Source: Phoebastria nigripes (Eukaryota; Chordata; Aves; Procellariiformes; Diomedeidae). From it: 64,000 nucleotides of DNA. The notes beneath the pieces are model-generated. The model saw nothing but the letters and a program-made list of their open reading frames with translations. It was not told the origin of the DNA and did not search any database. The translations under genes and the position numbers were made by a program. The stretch is from positions 1,047,380 to 1,111,379 of the forward strand of contig JAYKAV010000888.1 of the NCBI GenBank assembly GCA_035582835.1, written 5' to 3'. Shown here piece by piece: positions 29,901-44,900 of this stretch. Numbering within the stretch: the stretch's first letter is position 1; every line of letters begins with the position of its first letter.

Positions 29901-32900
29901 ATCATGGGATTATGTTTTACATGGTTGTTTACGTCTGTGCAACTTGTCATGCTGCTAACATACCCTTTTGTAGGTAGAAACAGCTACGCAAAAATGAATC
30001 AAATTTTTATCAGCTTATTCAGCACACGGCTGAATTTAAAAAACTTGTGGCTAGAATGAGTCTAGTAGAAGCTGTGTATTTCCCCACACATGCATCTGTG
30101 CAGGTGTCCAAGGGTGAGTTCTGTGGCAGAACAAACGCCCCCTCTCCACTCGATGCAGTTGCTCTGGGCATTGCTACAGTTAAGAACCTTGCTGGCTAGT
30201 GCTAATTCCAGGCAAGTCTTTTCCTAGCAAGTACAGACCTTTGAGGAAAAAACTGTATCTTATTTCAGTTTGTGGGTTTATTAGTTCATAAATGTTGCTA
30301 CACATAAAGTGTAGAAGCATTTCAGAAAGAGTAAATTTTTAAGAGTGTGAAAAAACAAAACCCAACATCTGTTTAATTCCCACTGGAATCTCACACAAGT
30401 ACTTCAAGCATGTTTATTTCACCCACTTACACTTTTTGATCTTGTTGTAACAGCAGTGCTGGAACATTACTCAGCTGGATCACCAGAATCGCAAATTGTT
30501 TATTTTTGTCATCATATCTGAATTGGAAGGACACAAAAAAAGCATTATTATTAAAGAAATCTGCCTTGGACTCCATGAATGAGTATTCCACTTGTTTCAT
30601 TACACAAACAACATTAAAAATTTACAAACGAGACAAAACTATAATGGGACCATGGCTTGCCTATAGTTTAAAACAAAACCAGTTTCATATTACATGAAGT
30701 TCTGCTACCAGAACATCCAGAATTTAGAACAGTCCAGAACATCCAGAACTTAAGAATTCAGATACAATGGGCTATAGATTTGACCTAACACACATTGCTT
30801 TCCCTGGGGTCTAGCTACATTGCTGTACTGTAACTAAAACCTTTTGAAAGGCCTTATATAATGACTGTATTATAAAAAAGTTACACGTAGAAATACTTGA
30901 AGTACAACAGTGAAGATGTTATGGGTAACCACTGTTTTACCGTTGATGGTCATGACAAGAGAGTTCTGTGCTACTTATTTTTCCTAAAATCATAAATAAT
31001 CTTCCACAAAGTCATTTAAGCAAGATGCCTCTGTGCCTACCTTCCTATGCCTTACCCACCACTTGTGGGATTCAGGCTTGATCAATGATTATGAGTGCCA
31101 TTTACTCAGCAGTTTTTCCTCCACAAGCTGCACACTAAAGGAGACTGCAAGCCAGCAAAAGGCTTTCTCCAGCCCAGCACTGTCAGTGCTCCCATTGTTA
31201 GTTTGCACCCTCATACCACACTATCACCAGTTGATTTCCACTGACATGAAAGAGGGTAACTGGGCCAAGGACCTCTAGAGTCGAGTGTAATTCTCAACTA
31301 CACTACAAAGAGGGCATTAGTTAGTTAATACTAATAGGACAGGATAAACAGGATAAGAAAACAGAAAGCACTATCTTTTAAATCCCGTATATCATTCTTT
31401 CCATTTGAAGGAAAATCCAATAAAAATGTGTAGTGCTTACCTCATTGCAATTTGCACTTTAGCTGTCCCAACTGCTTCTGTATCATCACTGTCAAACACC
31501 ATCACTTCTGACACACATGGTCTGAAAGAAATCAAAGACAATTAAGGACTTGATTTCCCTCTTATTGAAGTGCTAGCATTTAGGTGATACAAGATCTTTT
31601 CCCTTCCATTCAGGGGCTGGGTATATGGATTTTGTAAAATTAGCAGCTAAAAGAAAGCCCATTTAAGAAGTAAGTGCAATCACCCTTAGAGGTATGTATT
31701 ACAGTGCTTATCAGCAGAAAGTCATATGCCTTTCCCCTTCACTGCCAAAAAAAGCCACACAAAAGACTGTGCAAAAATAAGGCAGTGGGCAATTTTTAAA
31801 GGGTTCCCTTGACTGGATTTTAGTAAAGACAGCTGACTCACCAGCAACAGAAGTAAGACTTAACAACTGCAATCCTGTCCTGCATCATGACAGCAAAAAT
31901 TCTCAAGTTTGATTAGATCTAAGTCATTCCTTTGTTTCTTTAAGAACTCAAACTTCCCTAAGCACATTAAAAGTGACAGAGTACACTGACTGGTCTTCCT
32001 TGAAACAGCTACCTGCATCATTTTCCTCCCAATGTACTCCTCCTCCAAAGTTTTATGCACTGAAAATCCCCAAAACTACATTTCATTGTCTAATTGACTC
32101 AGAGGCTATGCTGTGGCACATTAAAACAGGATTAGCATTCTTCTCTTCTAAGTATTTTCCATATTACTTAGCACTCTCTTGTATTTCATTACATTTCAGC
32201 TACAGAGGACAAACGTATTGCTCATCCTACCCTCACCATTTATTATAGGCATCAAAAAGATACTGTAGTCATTACAAAGGCTGGTAAGTCAACAACCCAA
32301 AGAACATTAAGTAACATCAGACGTGTGAATGTGCATGGGATGCCTTCTGTAATTGTCACACGTTATCCCTCCTCCCCTCTCCACAGAGCTCCTTATCCCG
32401 TTGAGGGGACACAGGGGCCTAAGACACCCAACTCTCTGACTGCCTGGCTTGCGCCCATGAGGTCTACTTTACAGAAGCATTGCACATTCTTGTCAAAGTG
32501 AATTGTGCTGTAAACATAAAAAATTACTCATTTATCTAGAAAATTAATCAAGATAATGAATGAACGGGGCGGGGGGGGAGATACAAGATGAGCAATTTTT
32601 CACCTCTACAGTTGTGTCTTGCAACAAATGACCCCATAATTCATCTGAATGCCAATAAAATAGTACAAAAATCCATGTTAGATGCAGCCAAACCAGGTAT
32701 CAATAAGATCAGTACCTTCCAGTGAACTTTTTGTCAAACCACCCCAGATAGCTTTAGCAAGCAGTAAGGGAGGTCCAGAAACCCAGCAAGAGCAGTGACA
32801 CCCAGCTCTGGCTACAAGCTATGCACTTAGGGGGAGAAGTCCTGCAGAAATCACATACTGGATCCAAGCACTCGGGAACTGCATCGCAGCACGTACACAT

Positions 32901-35900
32901 CCATGAGGCAGCTCAAGGTGCTTCTGCTATCTTCCTTAAACATCCCAAAGCCCTCTCACACTGACTGAGGGCTGTCATTGGCACCAGAACGGCTGACTGA
33001 CAGGAAGGGAACTTTGTACCTGCCAGATGGCTCCGCTACCCCCGTCAAGGCAGCAGTCACAGCTTACCAGCACCTTCACAAACAGACCAGCTGTTCAAAC
33101 AGTTCTCTGTGAGCTTGCTTTCAGAGAACTTCTATTACGGGAAGCATGGGTCACTTTGATAATCAAATTCAACCTGCTCATAGTTTTGTCAGAAGTATTA
33201 AGAAATCTGAGATTGAGAACTTCAGCCACCAAATTACAAAAAAGATCATAACCAGCATCATTCCAGCTGACTCCTGTGTGCAAAGCTGAGTCATTGGCTT
33301 CTTCCTAGAGAGAGATCTGATGTCTACCTTTGTACAGACGCCTCATATACCCCGCTATCTCCAGCAACAGATTCATCAGACACTGCAGCTGACACACACG
33401 CCACCTTCAGTGCCGTCCCTCCAGCTGTATTTATACCTATCAGAAAAGCACAGAGGAAAATCAAAAACAGGTGTTAATGAAAACGAACTGTCTGCTTTTT
33501 TCTTATCCTCCCCTTGAATTGCATTTTTTCCCCACCCAAGTATTAAGCAACAGCACATTTCTGAAGACAGAGAGGACACAGGTAGGGCGGGCTGTGCTCA
33601 ACAGCCACCGTCAAGTTAGTGCTTCAGGAACATGCCTGACTGCCCTGGAGAACAAAAAGCCCCTGGACAACCGGAGGAACGGCCTATGTGGTGGAGGTGA
33701 GAGCAGGGCTTCATTGCACAGTCAATGCCCATTTAATACTCGGGTCCTGCAGCAGCGTAGCCACAGGCTGAGGTTACACACCGGCTGTACTGAGTGCCTT
33801 ACAACTGGCCACCCCGGCACCTCCATGGGTGCAGGTCCTCGCAGGCAACGCGAGGAGAGGTTTTCAAAGCACCTGAAGGGCAGGGAGGTACCCATGACAA
33901 GACGGGCAACGTGCAGAAGCAGCAGACCTTGTGAATTCCAGTGAAGTTATAAATATGAACCAATAAAACAGCTTCTACTGCAAGTCACCCTTAAGCAGGC
34001 AGTAGGCCTTCTGGTCCTAGCTACCCAGAGAGCAGCAGTGAGGCGAACACTACTGACCAAGCTCTGGCCAAGTATTATGCTGAGGGGTATATCCCACCTG
34101 GAGAGCTTATACCAAAAGTTTAGCTTCAAGGAGGGGAAACAGCAAAAAAAAACCACCCGCCTACCCCTGAACCCAAAAGGTTGACGTACACAGGACAGAA
34201 GATGGGTCCAAAAAGACCAGGTTAACTGGCTAAACATGGAGAGAAAGAGAGATTGTAGGATTCAAAGTAGCAGCCACATGCAGGAATGCCGGGAAAAGGA
34301 GATAGGGAAGAGAAACTGGGGAAGTTGAAGCAAGGAGTTTTGCACAGAGATGTTATCTCACTTAGATTTCTTGTGCTACAAAACAGGGAAAGATATGCCA
34401 GGGAAACTTCTGTAAATTCTGCATCTTTTCACTTGAACCATCACATTTCTGCAGAGATATGCTTCAGCTGAGAGTCTGAGAACTCTGTCTGCCAAGGTGG
34501 CTGACGAGGGCTGGGACATACCCAGCTCTTGGCTCTCCCTCTCTGGCAGGGCTTTGGGGCACCTGCTCTGAGGACGAGGAGGTGCCGCGCGGTCACGCTG
34601 GGAGCAGCGGTAACCCCCTAGCAGACGTGTGGCAACGCACTCCTCTCCAAGGGGCTTTCATCTTTCAGAAGTAGTCCCTCCCTCCCATAGCCTTAAGGAA
34701 AGCACATGCCCCCAAACCAATATATGGTTTCCATCCCGTATTTTCTTTATCACAAAGCGGTTTGCAGGTTTTTTTTTGCACAGTCTCAAAGCCACTTAAA
34801 GAATTAAAAACACGTTTAAAAAAAACATTGGTGCAAAAAGTGTGCAAGCTCAGCAGAGTTATGGAATAATATAAGGACTTGTTCTACAATCAACAGTAGA
34901 GGGTGCTACAGGTAACACCAATATATTGAGTGCAATTTGGGCCCATTTATTGATGTACTTTTTGACAACAACACTGAATGGTATTTTTCATCTTGGTATT
35001 CCCACGGAACTGTTGGACATAAATAAATGTCCAGACCTTTTGCCCATAGGCCAAACCACATGAATAAAAGTTAGCATCTGTAACACAATATATCAGTCAT
35101 TAACTGAAACAAATGGATCCATTTAATACTGGCATTCCCAGTTTAATCCATCCTCCCTCCTGCCGCGTGCAAGGGCCTGGCCCCTGCTGCACTCCACTTA
35201 CCCTGGGCTATGCTGGAGGTATGCAGGCAGAGTCAGAACTATGTCTCTTCTTTCCTCAGTGCTGCTTTGTACGCCCCATTCCATGGGTTTAATATGAAAA
35301 TAATTTCTTCCCCACTGGTTGGCTTTCTAGATCAAGTTGTTTGAGTTTTACGCAGTGCTCCCCGAAATGCCACTCCGGGAATCCCTCCACATAAGGCTTC
35401 CTTACCAGGAAGGACACCGCAGGTAAGACTCCAGCAGGCTCAACCTCTTTTTATCCTTCAATTGCCAATGCCATTTAGTCATTTCAACCCAGAAAGTCTT
35501 CATTTTTGACCACTTCACCCAAGCTCCTTGCAGCCAAGGGGGGCGAATACAGAGGGTGCACAAAACCCAGCAACGAAGTGGGTATCTGTACAGCGGAATG
35601 CTGAAGTGTAAACCCAAATAAAGATGAACGGGTTCCCTGAAAAGGATTCATCACGCAGCCATCCTTTTCCTTACTTTCTTTGCAAAGGACTTGGAAGCTC
35701 AGCCCTGCAGGTCTTACACACACTGAACCTGTAAGTTTTTCATGTGGCTGATTAACACAAAATTTGGATTTTCTAAGTCTCTGAAGAGGTATCACACTAA
35801 AAAAAGTTTATGGAAGAGTTCAGAAATGACTCAACTCTCTTCTATATTTCCAAGCAGGCAGATAGCACTTCCTATGTTTTTTCACCTTTTTTTTCCCACT

Positions 35901-38900
35901 CATATCAAGAATTTAAAGTTTGCTCTTCGCTTCCTGCCATTTCCCCTTCTACGGGCTCTCCTGGACACACCATGACAAGGCCTTGAAGAACCATGTCGTG
36001 CACTGTCCTCACATCCGCGCCTTTTCCTCAGAGAATGCCAGACTCTGCCAGATTCCAGGTTTTGCTATTAGTTTCACCTACATCACTCAGGTGTCACTCA
36101 GGTAAGAGAGGAAACCTTATTTCAGCCTCAAAGGTAGCAGGGACATTTTCTAACAGAAACAAAAAGCAAATCCCTCAGATATATACTACTCAGCTCTACT
36201 TACAGGAACACATGAGCATGCTTTGCCCATGAGGCCAAGTACTGACCACCCCAGATGCAGCCACTGCGTTTCGGGTGTTACACTGAACCCCCCACAAAAT
36301 GCCTGAGGAGTAAAATCTCATCTCATTATTGCCATGAAATAAACTACTTATGGTGATTATTTTGTCTGCTGACTGGCTAACAGTAATAATCACTTAATCT
36401 GCTTAACACCTGAGCTTTCACTTCAACAGCCTTGACAAATCTTGAAGAGCTAAAAAGGTTAAAACTAATCAGCACCCAGTTCTAATAAGAATAATTACTG
36501 TTTCCTACTCAAATGCATAATACCTTTTGCTTGTAGGAAAATGGTAGCTCAAAGGGGAAGAACTGCACTCATGTCTTTTACTGTATTTTAAATAGTATCA
36601 GCCTTCCTAACGCAGAAGGCAGGGATAACATGGTGCTAGTTCCCTTATTCTCATAGGCTGTTTTATAATCCTATGAAAAACAGAAACAAACTGCACTGCT
36701 GGTTCATACGACTATAGCCTGCAAGTTTATATTGCCTTTAAAGCTCTTCTTCACTGCAGTTACAAATCCAGTCATTTCACTCATCTCCATTGGATTTAAC
36801 GCAACTACAGTCGCAAGGGCTTCAGACAGGCCCTAGCACGAGTGCCCTGACTGCTGCCTACTGCTTTCCATCCACTTCAGCAGGGCCATCGTTCTAAAAA
36901 GGGATGAACCCTTCCCACCTACCGATAAGCCATATGCATGTATGAGAACATCCGCTATCTCAAAGTGTCTTATTTTATCCTGCTCACAATCTAAACACGT
37001 TTTTGTTGCTAAGAGACCATCCCCCTCAAAACAGCAGAAATTCAAGCACAGCCTTGACATGTCTGCTCAGCTGAAGTTGATAAATTCATTGCCACTGATT
37101 TACTGGGAACCAGAGCAAGATGTTGTGTATGCTGAGGTGGCGGGGAAGGATTTTTATTATCATTTGTTAACTATTAAACTAAATGCCTTTCCCCGTCTTC
37201 CTCAAAAGCTTGGCCAAAAAGTTTGTGTCAATATGGCATTACATGCCTCCCAATTTCAGACCCAAAACACTAGATGACATTCTGAATAGTTAAGTGCCAA
37301 ATTAAACCAGGCATCCCACCACAACCACTTATATTTGCACATGAAATCCCTGTAATTTGTGTACCCATGCATACAAGTACACTAAAACCACACCTAGATA
37401 CAGCCTTCTGCAAGACTCATCAGATCAGCAGTACTTTTTGTGTACAAATTCAAATAACAACCCTCTCTCCCAAGCAAGGTAGAACACACAGTTGAATACA
37501 CTTTTCAACACGAAGATATCAAGATGACAGACAGCTTTTGAAATACTTGCTTCTCAATGCTTTATAAACTACATTAAAAATAAATGCATGCATGTGCATG
37601 CAAATAGTTTGTTACCATACCTTGACCTAGATGTTTATCTCCTGTTCTAGGCTCTTCCAGTCTACAGTTGCCACTCCCAGTGTTTAGGGTGAGTTCTGAG
37701 AGATTTGTACTTATCTCTGGATCATCAAAATCCATATGGCTTGAAAAGGCATCACCAGTTAGGAGTGGGTCTACCACCAGTGGAGAGCAAGGTGGAGATG
37801 GAGAAGAGAGAGATGACCTTGGAGATAGCGATGTCATGGATTTTGGAGTACCAGACAATGATCTCAGAGCCTGTATGCGACTGGTGGTATCTGCTTTGTG
37901 TGTTTTTGCTACTTCGTTTTCATGAATAGTGGTGATACAGCCTGACGGTCTAAATCCAGTGGCTCCTTCTAAGAGCAAGTCAAGCTTGTTCTGATAGTCC
38001 GAGTCCAACTGCTCCAACTGCTCCAGGTGCTCGTAGTAGAGATCAGTGAAACTGGCTGAGGTGGACGAGTCCTGGCTGGAGGTGGCAAGAGATCCTCTGC
38101 TAGATGCAAGAGAACCAGGGCTGCTGCTCGAGGAGAGGGAAAGCATGCTGGTGGAGAGACTGAAGGAAACAAATCAGAAAACTATTACACTGTATCTCCT
38201 GATTTCTCAGGAAAACACTGCAATGTCACCAAATCTCTAAGCCCACATGGTACATTTTGCTTTGTTAGCTCAGGCCATATGCATTAGTCCCCACAACAAT
38301 CCTGAACCACAGTCTACCCAGTGGAAAAGTTGGGTCACTTTTCAATAAAAATAATACATTTCATACACATTTTTCTACTCACCATATCAACCTCATAAGA
38401 GTCCTTGTTTAGCTAAAACAACTCTAATGAATTGTTTCAAATCAATTAAAATTAGTGACAACATTCTCCTCCCACATCTGTCTGGAAAAAAAATCTATAG
38501 TTCCTGTTAATCTCCAAAGCAGACCACAAAAACCAACAAGGCCCATGCAAGAAGATGAAGTTATTACAACCAACTGTTTGTCCGTATGGAAATTTTCTTC
38601 CATTTGCCTCAATCTTGGACCCCCAGCCAAAAGGCAATATCACAGCTGCCTGGAGCTGGCCCTCAGAGATCACAACAGCCAGCAGTTACCAGAAAACTGG
38701 CAGGATTTACCTATGTGAAAGACTGCTACATGGAATCCAGGGCCAGGAGAGCAAAGGAAAGAGTTGGGGCTGGGCTGTGAAATCAGTTCACACAAATTAT
38801 TTATCCCTAGAGATCTAGTTTCAGAACATAACTGACAGCAAAATTAATTTTAAGCAGGTGCTGAATAGAAGTCTGTTCAGATGAGAAAGCCCAGACACCA

Positions 38901-41900
38901 CAGCACACTGTTTTCTGCTCAGAAGACCCCACAAATCCTGCAGTACCAATTACAACATATACCATCCCTAGAAATTCCATTTAAACCAACACTCCTGCTC
39001 CAGATATTAAATACCTTGCTCGTTACTGCTTAAAGACCCTTAACCCTCACTTCAGATATGGATTAGCTATTGAAAAATTTCTGCATATGTGTAAGTGGCT
39101 TAAGTTGCCCCACTGAAAAAGTGAGGATGTTAATAAGCCTAATAATCCCTTATTTATTATTTATGGAGTAAAAGCTAGAAGCTGCATTTGTACAATTATG
39201 CCCATGACCTTATGTGAAAAAGGCAAGTATGCAGAATTTAGTAGAATTTTGGCACAAAATGTCTTCTGCATTTGTATGACAGATGTGCACTGCATCACGT
39301 TTGTTCAAAAAAGCTTTTGGGTGAAACATAACTGAAACATGATAAACATTTTTGCATTTTGGCAGTATATATAGATCTGGCGAGGACTAATAAATTTACA
39401 GCTTGTCAGTGTATTTCACTATCAAAAGGGAGGGGTTTTTAATTAATCTTTTCCCTATCAGCAAACTGGGCTCAACTTCATTTTGTGCATACCTTTGAGT
39501 GCCAGACATTTTGCATTATGGGGTTAATAACAAATGCTTATTCTTATGAAGGAGCATGCCAAGAACACTGGGCACATAGTTAGGAAGAAATTAGTTTCAC
39601 ATGCTTCTTGGTCACCTCAAAAGATCCCTAATCAGCTAGATGAAATGAAAATATGATGCATTTTCACTGCATAAGAGCATCACAGATAGCTATTCTCCAT
39701 GGTGGCTTATTTACATGTCAGTCTTGCACTATGATTTCTTTCCAGTCTTTTCGGTGTCATCTTCACAAAATGAAACAGAATCCAAGTGGAGCAGAAGCTA
39801 CAAACAGAGTAAATTCAGTACACTCTGACAGGAAAAACCTCAACCAAACAAAAACCCCACCAAACTCTCTCCCTAATCAAAAAGATAAAAACATAGTTTT
39901 AGCTAATGATGATTTGGCCTTACTGCCTGCAGTCACGCATTTGTCTAGAAACAGTAATCCTATGCTCTTCTAGAACTACAGCCTGAACAATCAGACCACA
40001 TTACGACTGCAGAAACATTTCTATATACCATATGAACCACGACAGATTCAGGGATATCTCAATACGTTGTCTACATTGCAAGCAACAGCACACTTGGAAT
40101 TAGAGAAATATTATCATGACACTCATACATTAACGTGTAGTTGCATTACTAAGATTCACTTGACTTGCTGTGTGACGTGTTAAGCTGTCTTTAACATACT
40201 TATTAATATAATACTTCAGTAATTCAAACATTAGTAAAAAAATCTCAGCTATCCTTAGTCACCTAAGCGTTACATGTCCAAAATAGAAGGGATTGCGGAA
40301 ACTCCTTCTGTTGTCAGACAGAGGCACCACCACAAGGGTATTTATCCCATTCTAAAGCATCCGTCTAAACTGAGTGGGACATATAATCCTCGAGGCTTCT
40401 CTTTCCATTGACTACACAGGGGTCTTAGGTTACGACTGTAACTGAAAGGCCTTTTAGAGCTCTCAGTTGGGAGATGAAATTGTTAGCAGAGAAAGGCAGT
40501 TACACCATGTGCAGTTAAAGCACCTACAACTTCCGTAAAAGGTTACATACCTTTTCAGCTGAGTGTGCAACATTGCAACTAATCGTGTTGTTTCTTCCAG
40601 TTCTCGGACTAGCTGATTTCTTTTGCTATTCAATTTCAATCTAAGAGAAGATAAAAGAAGATAAGCTAAAGCAGCATTTACTATTTAAAATGAGGAGTAT
40701 AGGAAAATTCTATTTTTTCTATGAAATCCTACAAAAGTTAATAAGAATACACAGTATAACATGGGACAGAATTTGGTCAAGATGCGTAGGTGTTTACCAA
40801 CTTTCAATACTCTTAAAACGTGGAACTCAATCCTGCAAACATTCTCAACAGGGAAAATAATTACAGCTAGTACTATAAAAGTTAATGTTTCTAGGATCAG
40901 GCATCAAAAAAAGTCTGGCAGATTTTGCTTGCTATATGCTATTGCGTTCTTATACTTAGTGCGCTGATAAAGGTGTAAATGCTTTCATTTGCTTTCAGTA
41001 AGGCCCATGGATGACGAAGGTTTATGTGATTTAGTTATTAACCATCTCATTACAGCTTTACATGAATTACAGACTTCAGCAACATCTCAAGTTTTATTTC
41101 ACACCTGAATTGCTTTGAGACACAAACACGTGCACTTGGGTGCTCATTCTCTAACTTAACAGGCCTTCAGACAAGAAATCCTTCTCCAGAAACATGCTAT
41201 TTCTTTGGCATGTTAGAACAGGACCATATTCCTAAAAATCACAAATGAAAGTGTTCATCTTACAACAAGACTGGAAACATTTATCAAACCACAGATATTT
41301 CAGGCTGGTAGAAGTCCTGCAGCTGAAAGAGATGCCTGCATTTTTTCCAGCATGATAAAACCATGAAAAGACTATGTAGAAAATTGGTGTAGTCTGGACA
41401 CTGAGCATGTAGAAGAAATGAAAATATAGAGCCACAGAGCAAGTGAATGCAACATGCCTATTCCATATATATTCAAGACTGCAGCTAGAAGTAACATTGC
41501 CATAGCCACCCACATTAATACATCCAGACTGTAAAGCGCTTGTAGGCAATGCCTAGTGCATCCTCACTGTACATTCCCATGAGATCTCCCCCTGCAACAC
41601 AAGTAAAATTAGGGAGGATAGCTGGCATTTTTTTCAGCTACTTCAGATTCACAGGATATTCCATGCAACTCCCACAGCCTTGTGAAACACCAGTTCCTAC
41701 AGGAATCACATACAAGGATGCTCAGAACAAACAACAAATTTTAAAAATCTAAAATTCCATCTGTTGACATTTACCAAGCTCCAGACTGCACAGCAACTGT
41801 AGAAGCTGCTGCGAGGAGCTGGCTGCATACAGAAACATTATAGTACACTAACATTATACTGGGCTATTTTGAGCATTTCTTACGTTCTCATACAGGATCC

Positions 41901-44900
41901 CTTTGTAGGAACAACAACAACAACAACCTTTCCCCACTTCGGGTGTAGGCAGTTTCTTTTGGGAGATGATTTCAGAAACCTTATAAGTAGAGATGGTCTC
42001 CTGGAACTCTGAGGGCACACTACTATCAGCATTCAGCCAGGGGATGTTGCTGCTTGTTCCCAATTACCTCTTGTCCAACAAGGCAAGCTCTGTCCTATGC
42101 CCAGTAACCTACCTCTCAGTTAGAGCTTTGCTCTGAGTGTCTCTAGCAGCCTGAAGGTCTTCCTCTAGGCGCCTTCTCTCCGTCTCCAGTCTCTCCACCT
42201 CTCCTCGAGTCCATTTTCTGGGGCTAATAAATCGCATTTCTTTTAAGAGCTCCTCCTTCTCATTAATTAATATTAGACGATCCCGCTCAGAGTCCAGCAC
42301 ACCAGGCCAGGCCTCGCTGTCAAGCTTAGCCAGTTGTATTTTCAGGTTTGCTATTCTGCAGCAAAAAAAAAAGCAGTCATTCCATGAGGAGCATCTGAGC
42401 TACTGCTCCAGACACTCAAAGGTGCACCACGACCAACCACATCTTCCATTGCCCTGAAGACGACTCTCAGCTCAGGGACAACTACTCTCACCCTCATGCC
42501 CTCCTTACCAGGGCACTGCCAAGTGATGGCACTGCCAGGAAGCTGGCATGCAGAATGGGATTTTAACTCAGGTTTGCTCCCAATGGTAAGCTAAGTCTCT
42601 AGCTAACCTGCAGTGTCCACCGGTCAGGCAATAGTATAACAGAAATTCTGGATCTCAAAAAAAGCTGTCAGATATACTATAGAGTGTTTCATATGCCTTA
42701 CAGCTAATGACCTCATAGTACTTGGTGTGGAGAGTATCATGCGGTAAAGATCTGATCTTTAATCAGTTTTATGGAAAAGAACTGTATACTCTCCGTATAC
42801 GATTCAGATAGGCTGATAAAGATCAGTGGTTACTCAAAAGTTTAGAAACTAATTTTGTCTTTACAATGAGGAAGTTAATCATATGCATGTTGCTACTGGA
42901 ATAATCCAACTATTGACTCAACACTACGCATTTTGGACACATCAAAGAGCTACACTACTTCTGGTGCAACATGCACCTGAGGACGTGAAGAGTCGAAGAG
43001 GCAATACGATCCTACCAAAATCCAGAGCCACTTATTTGCATGAAATTTAAAGTCTATTTTCATTAGAGGTATCATTCCAGATTTCAGTTTAAAATCTGTA
43101 TCACTAATCCTTCAGCACCATACCACACTATCTCAAGCAGGAAGATGACTACTAAAAGCAACAGCAATACAGATCTAGAATTTAGCAAGAGCTTTGGTTG
43201 ACAGCAGAGGAGACCACAGCTCGTGGCAGGTAAGGAGGCTGCTCACTCCAACTATCTGCCCATTCCCAATTTTCCAAGTATCTTATCGGCTCAGTTAGCT
43301 CCATAAATGATCAACTTTGCCATACAATGTACAGAGGGAAGCAAAAAACCAGCAGCAGGCCAGGATACAGAACCAAGGGCAGTAATGTCAGCCTTCCCAA
43401 AGGAAGCTGTCTCCTTTGAACTCACTGACCTACAACTCTTCACGACCTGATGGGGTGATCATGGTAGTTTGGTGAGAAACAATAGTACAGCTAAAGTTGA
43501 GTAAGAGTTACCAAGGGTTTCCGGAACTCACACAACCAAAAATGATCAAGTGGGGAGCAGGGAACGGGGAGGGCAGAATGGGCTGGGGTGGAGAAATTAC
43601 AAAAGCTTAGAAGGCAAACAAGGAGAAAAAGTACCTTGCAATATAAGGCAAAATATTTGCAAAAATAATTCACCTGACTGAAGACCAGAGAGCCAAAGCA
43701 TACATGCCCCTTCATATGATTAACTCAGGTTAATCTCTCACTCAGGTTTAGTAATACATAAGAAAAGGAAGTGAAACGCTGTACATGTAAAATGAAAGTC
43801 CAATATTCATCTCCCTTTGAAAAGGGCTTTGTGATCTGGTGACAGAATTACTGGACTTAAATTGGGCACAACAAATAGTTGTGGGTACTAATCTGGATTC
43901 ATCTCTTTCTAGAATTTAGTTTATGCTACAGAAGCACAGAGGATGGTGCACACTTCTTCCAGCAAACCAGCACACATGCAGGCACAGAGCAAACTGAATG
44001 CCAACTAGCAAAATCAAAGTGTGTGGAGTAAGTAATAAGATGCAGATCTGGGCAGCAGCAGCTACACGACTGCTGAATGGCCTTGAAGAATAAAGCTTTG
44101 TCTTCAAAGCTCCGGAGGCCAAGAGGAACTCGAGCCCCAAGAGAGCCTGTGAAGGATTAGGCTCACACAGACTGACCTGCCTCCTCCATCACAAGAGATA
44201 GACTAGAGATCACCTTTCTGAAGAGAAGCCTCACTTTCTGTAAACCCATTTCCCACAGCAGGTTGCTTACTCTAATTAAAGTTCCATAATTGATAGATAT
44301 TCAGCTCAACTATTTTTAGGTCATCTTAGGATCTGTTTTGTTTTTGAGTGCCTGATTAAGTGCAACACTGTGCTCCAATGAAGAATTAACAGTGGCATTA
44401 ATTCATAATCCAAGAATTCCTCTGTGCATTTTGAAGGGATATGAGTTTAAGAGGATTGGTTGGCATTAATCTGATCACTTTTGGCATTCATTTGCATGGA
44501 TATGGCTTTTCCACTGGAATTTGTTCTCTATGCATTTCCGAGTCTAACAGCTTTGTTAAACTAACCTCAAGTTTTACCCTTTGTAAACGATCATTCTTTT
44601 TCCCCTTCTCAGTTAAAAGGAGGTTTATGTATTCTGTTTTTCCAATAAAACAGCATCGTTACAAAAGAAGTGCTTTGCAGACTGTCTGGCATTTGGCTGA
44701 AAACTCCAGCCCTTCAGCATTCACTGACCGAGTCTGAACTACATCATTGCCGAGCCATGCTAGGTTTGCATCGCAAAGAAACGAGCAATACTGGGCTCAG
44801 GTCACACAATCTTTCTGAATGGCCACTAGCTTGCAAGACTGAACAAAATACAGAACAGGAAGCTCAAGTTTTATTTAACTGTTTTCTTCTTACCTGGAAA

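Larger units (their letters stand above)
25588..30430 (-). other. WWC1 introns 18 to 14
   Basis: Introns 18 (25588-26290), 17 (26439-27235), 16 (27337-27943), 15 (28097-29472) and 14 (29666-30430). Nothing recognised beyond splice sites. Confidence 0.8.
38160..42112 (-). other. WWC1 introns 10 and 9
   Basis: Introns 10 (38160-40550) and 9 (40641-42112). A (CAA)n microsatellite at 41911-41927. Nothing else recognised. Confidence 0.8.
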
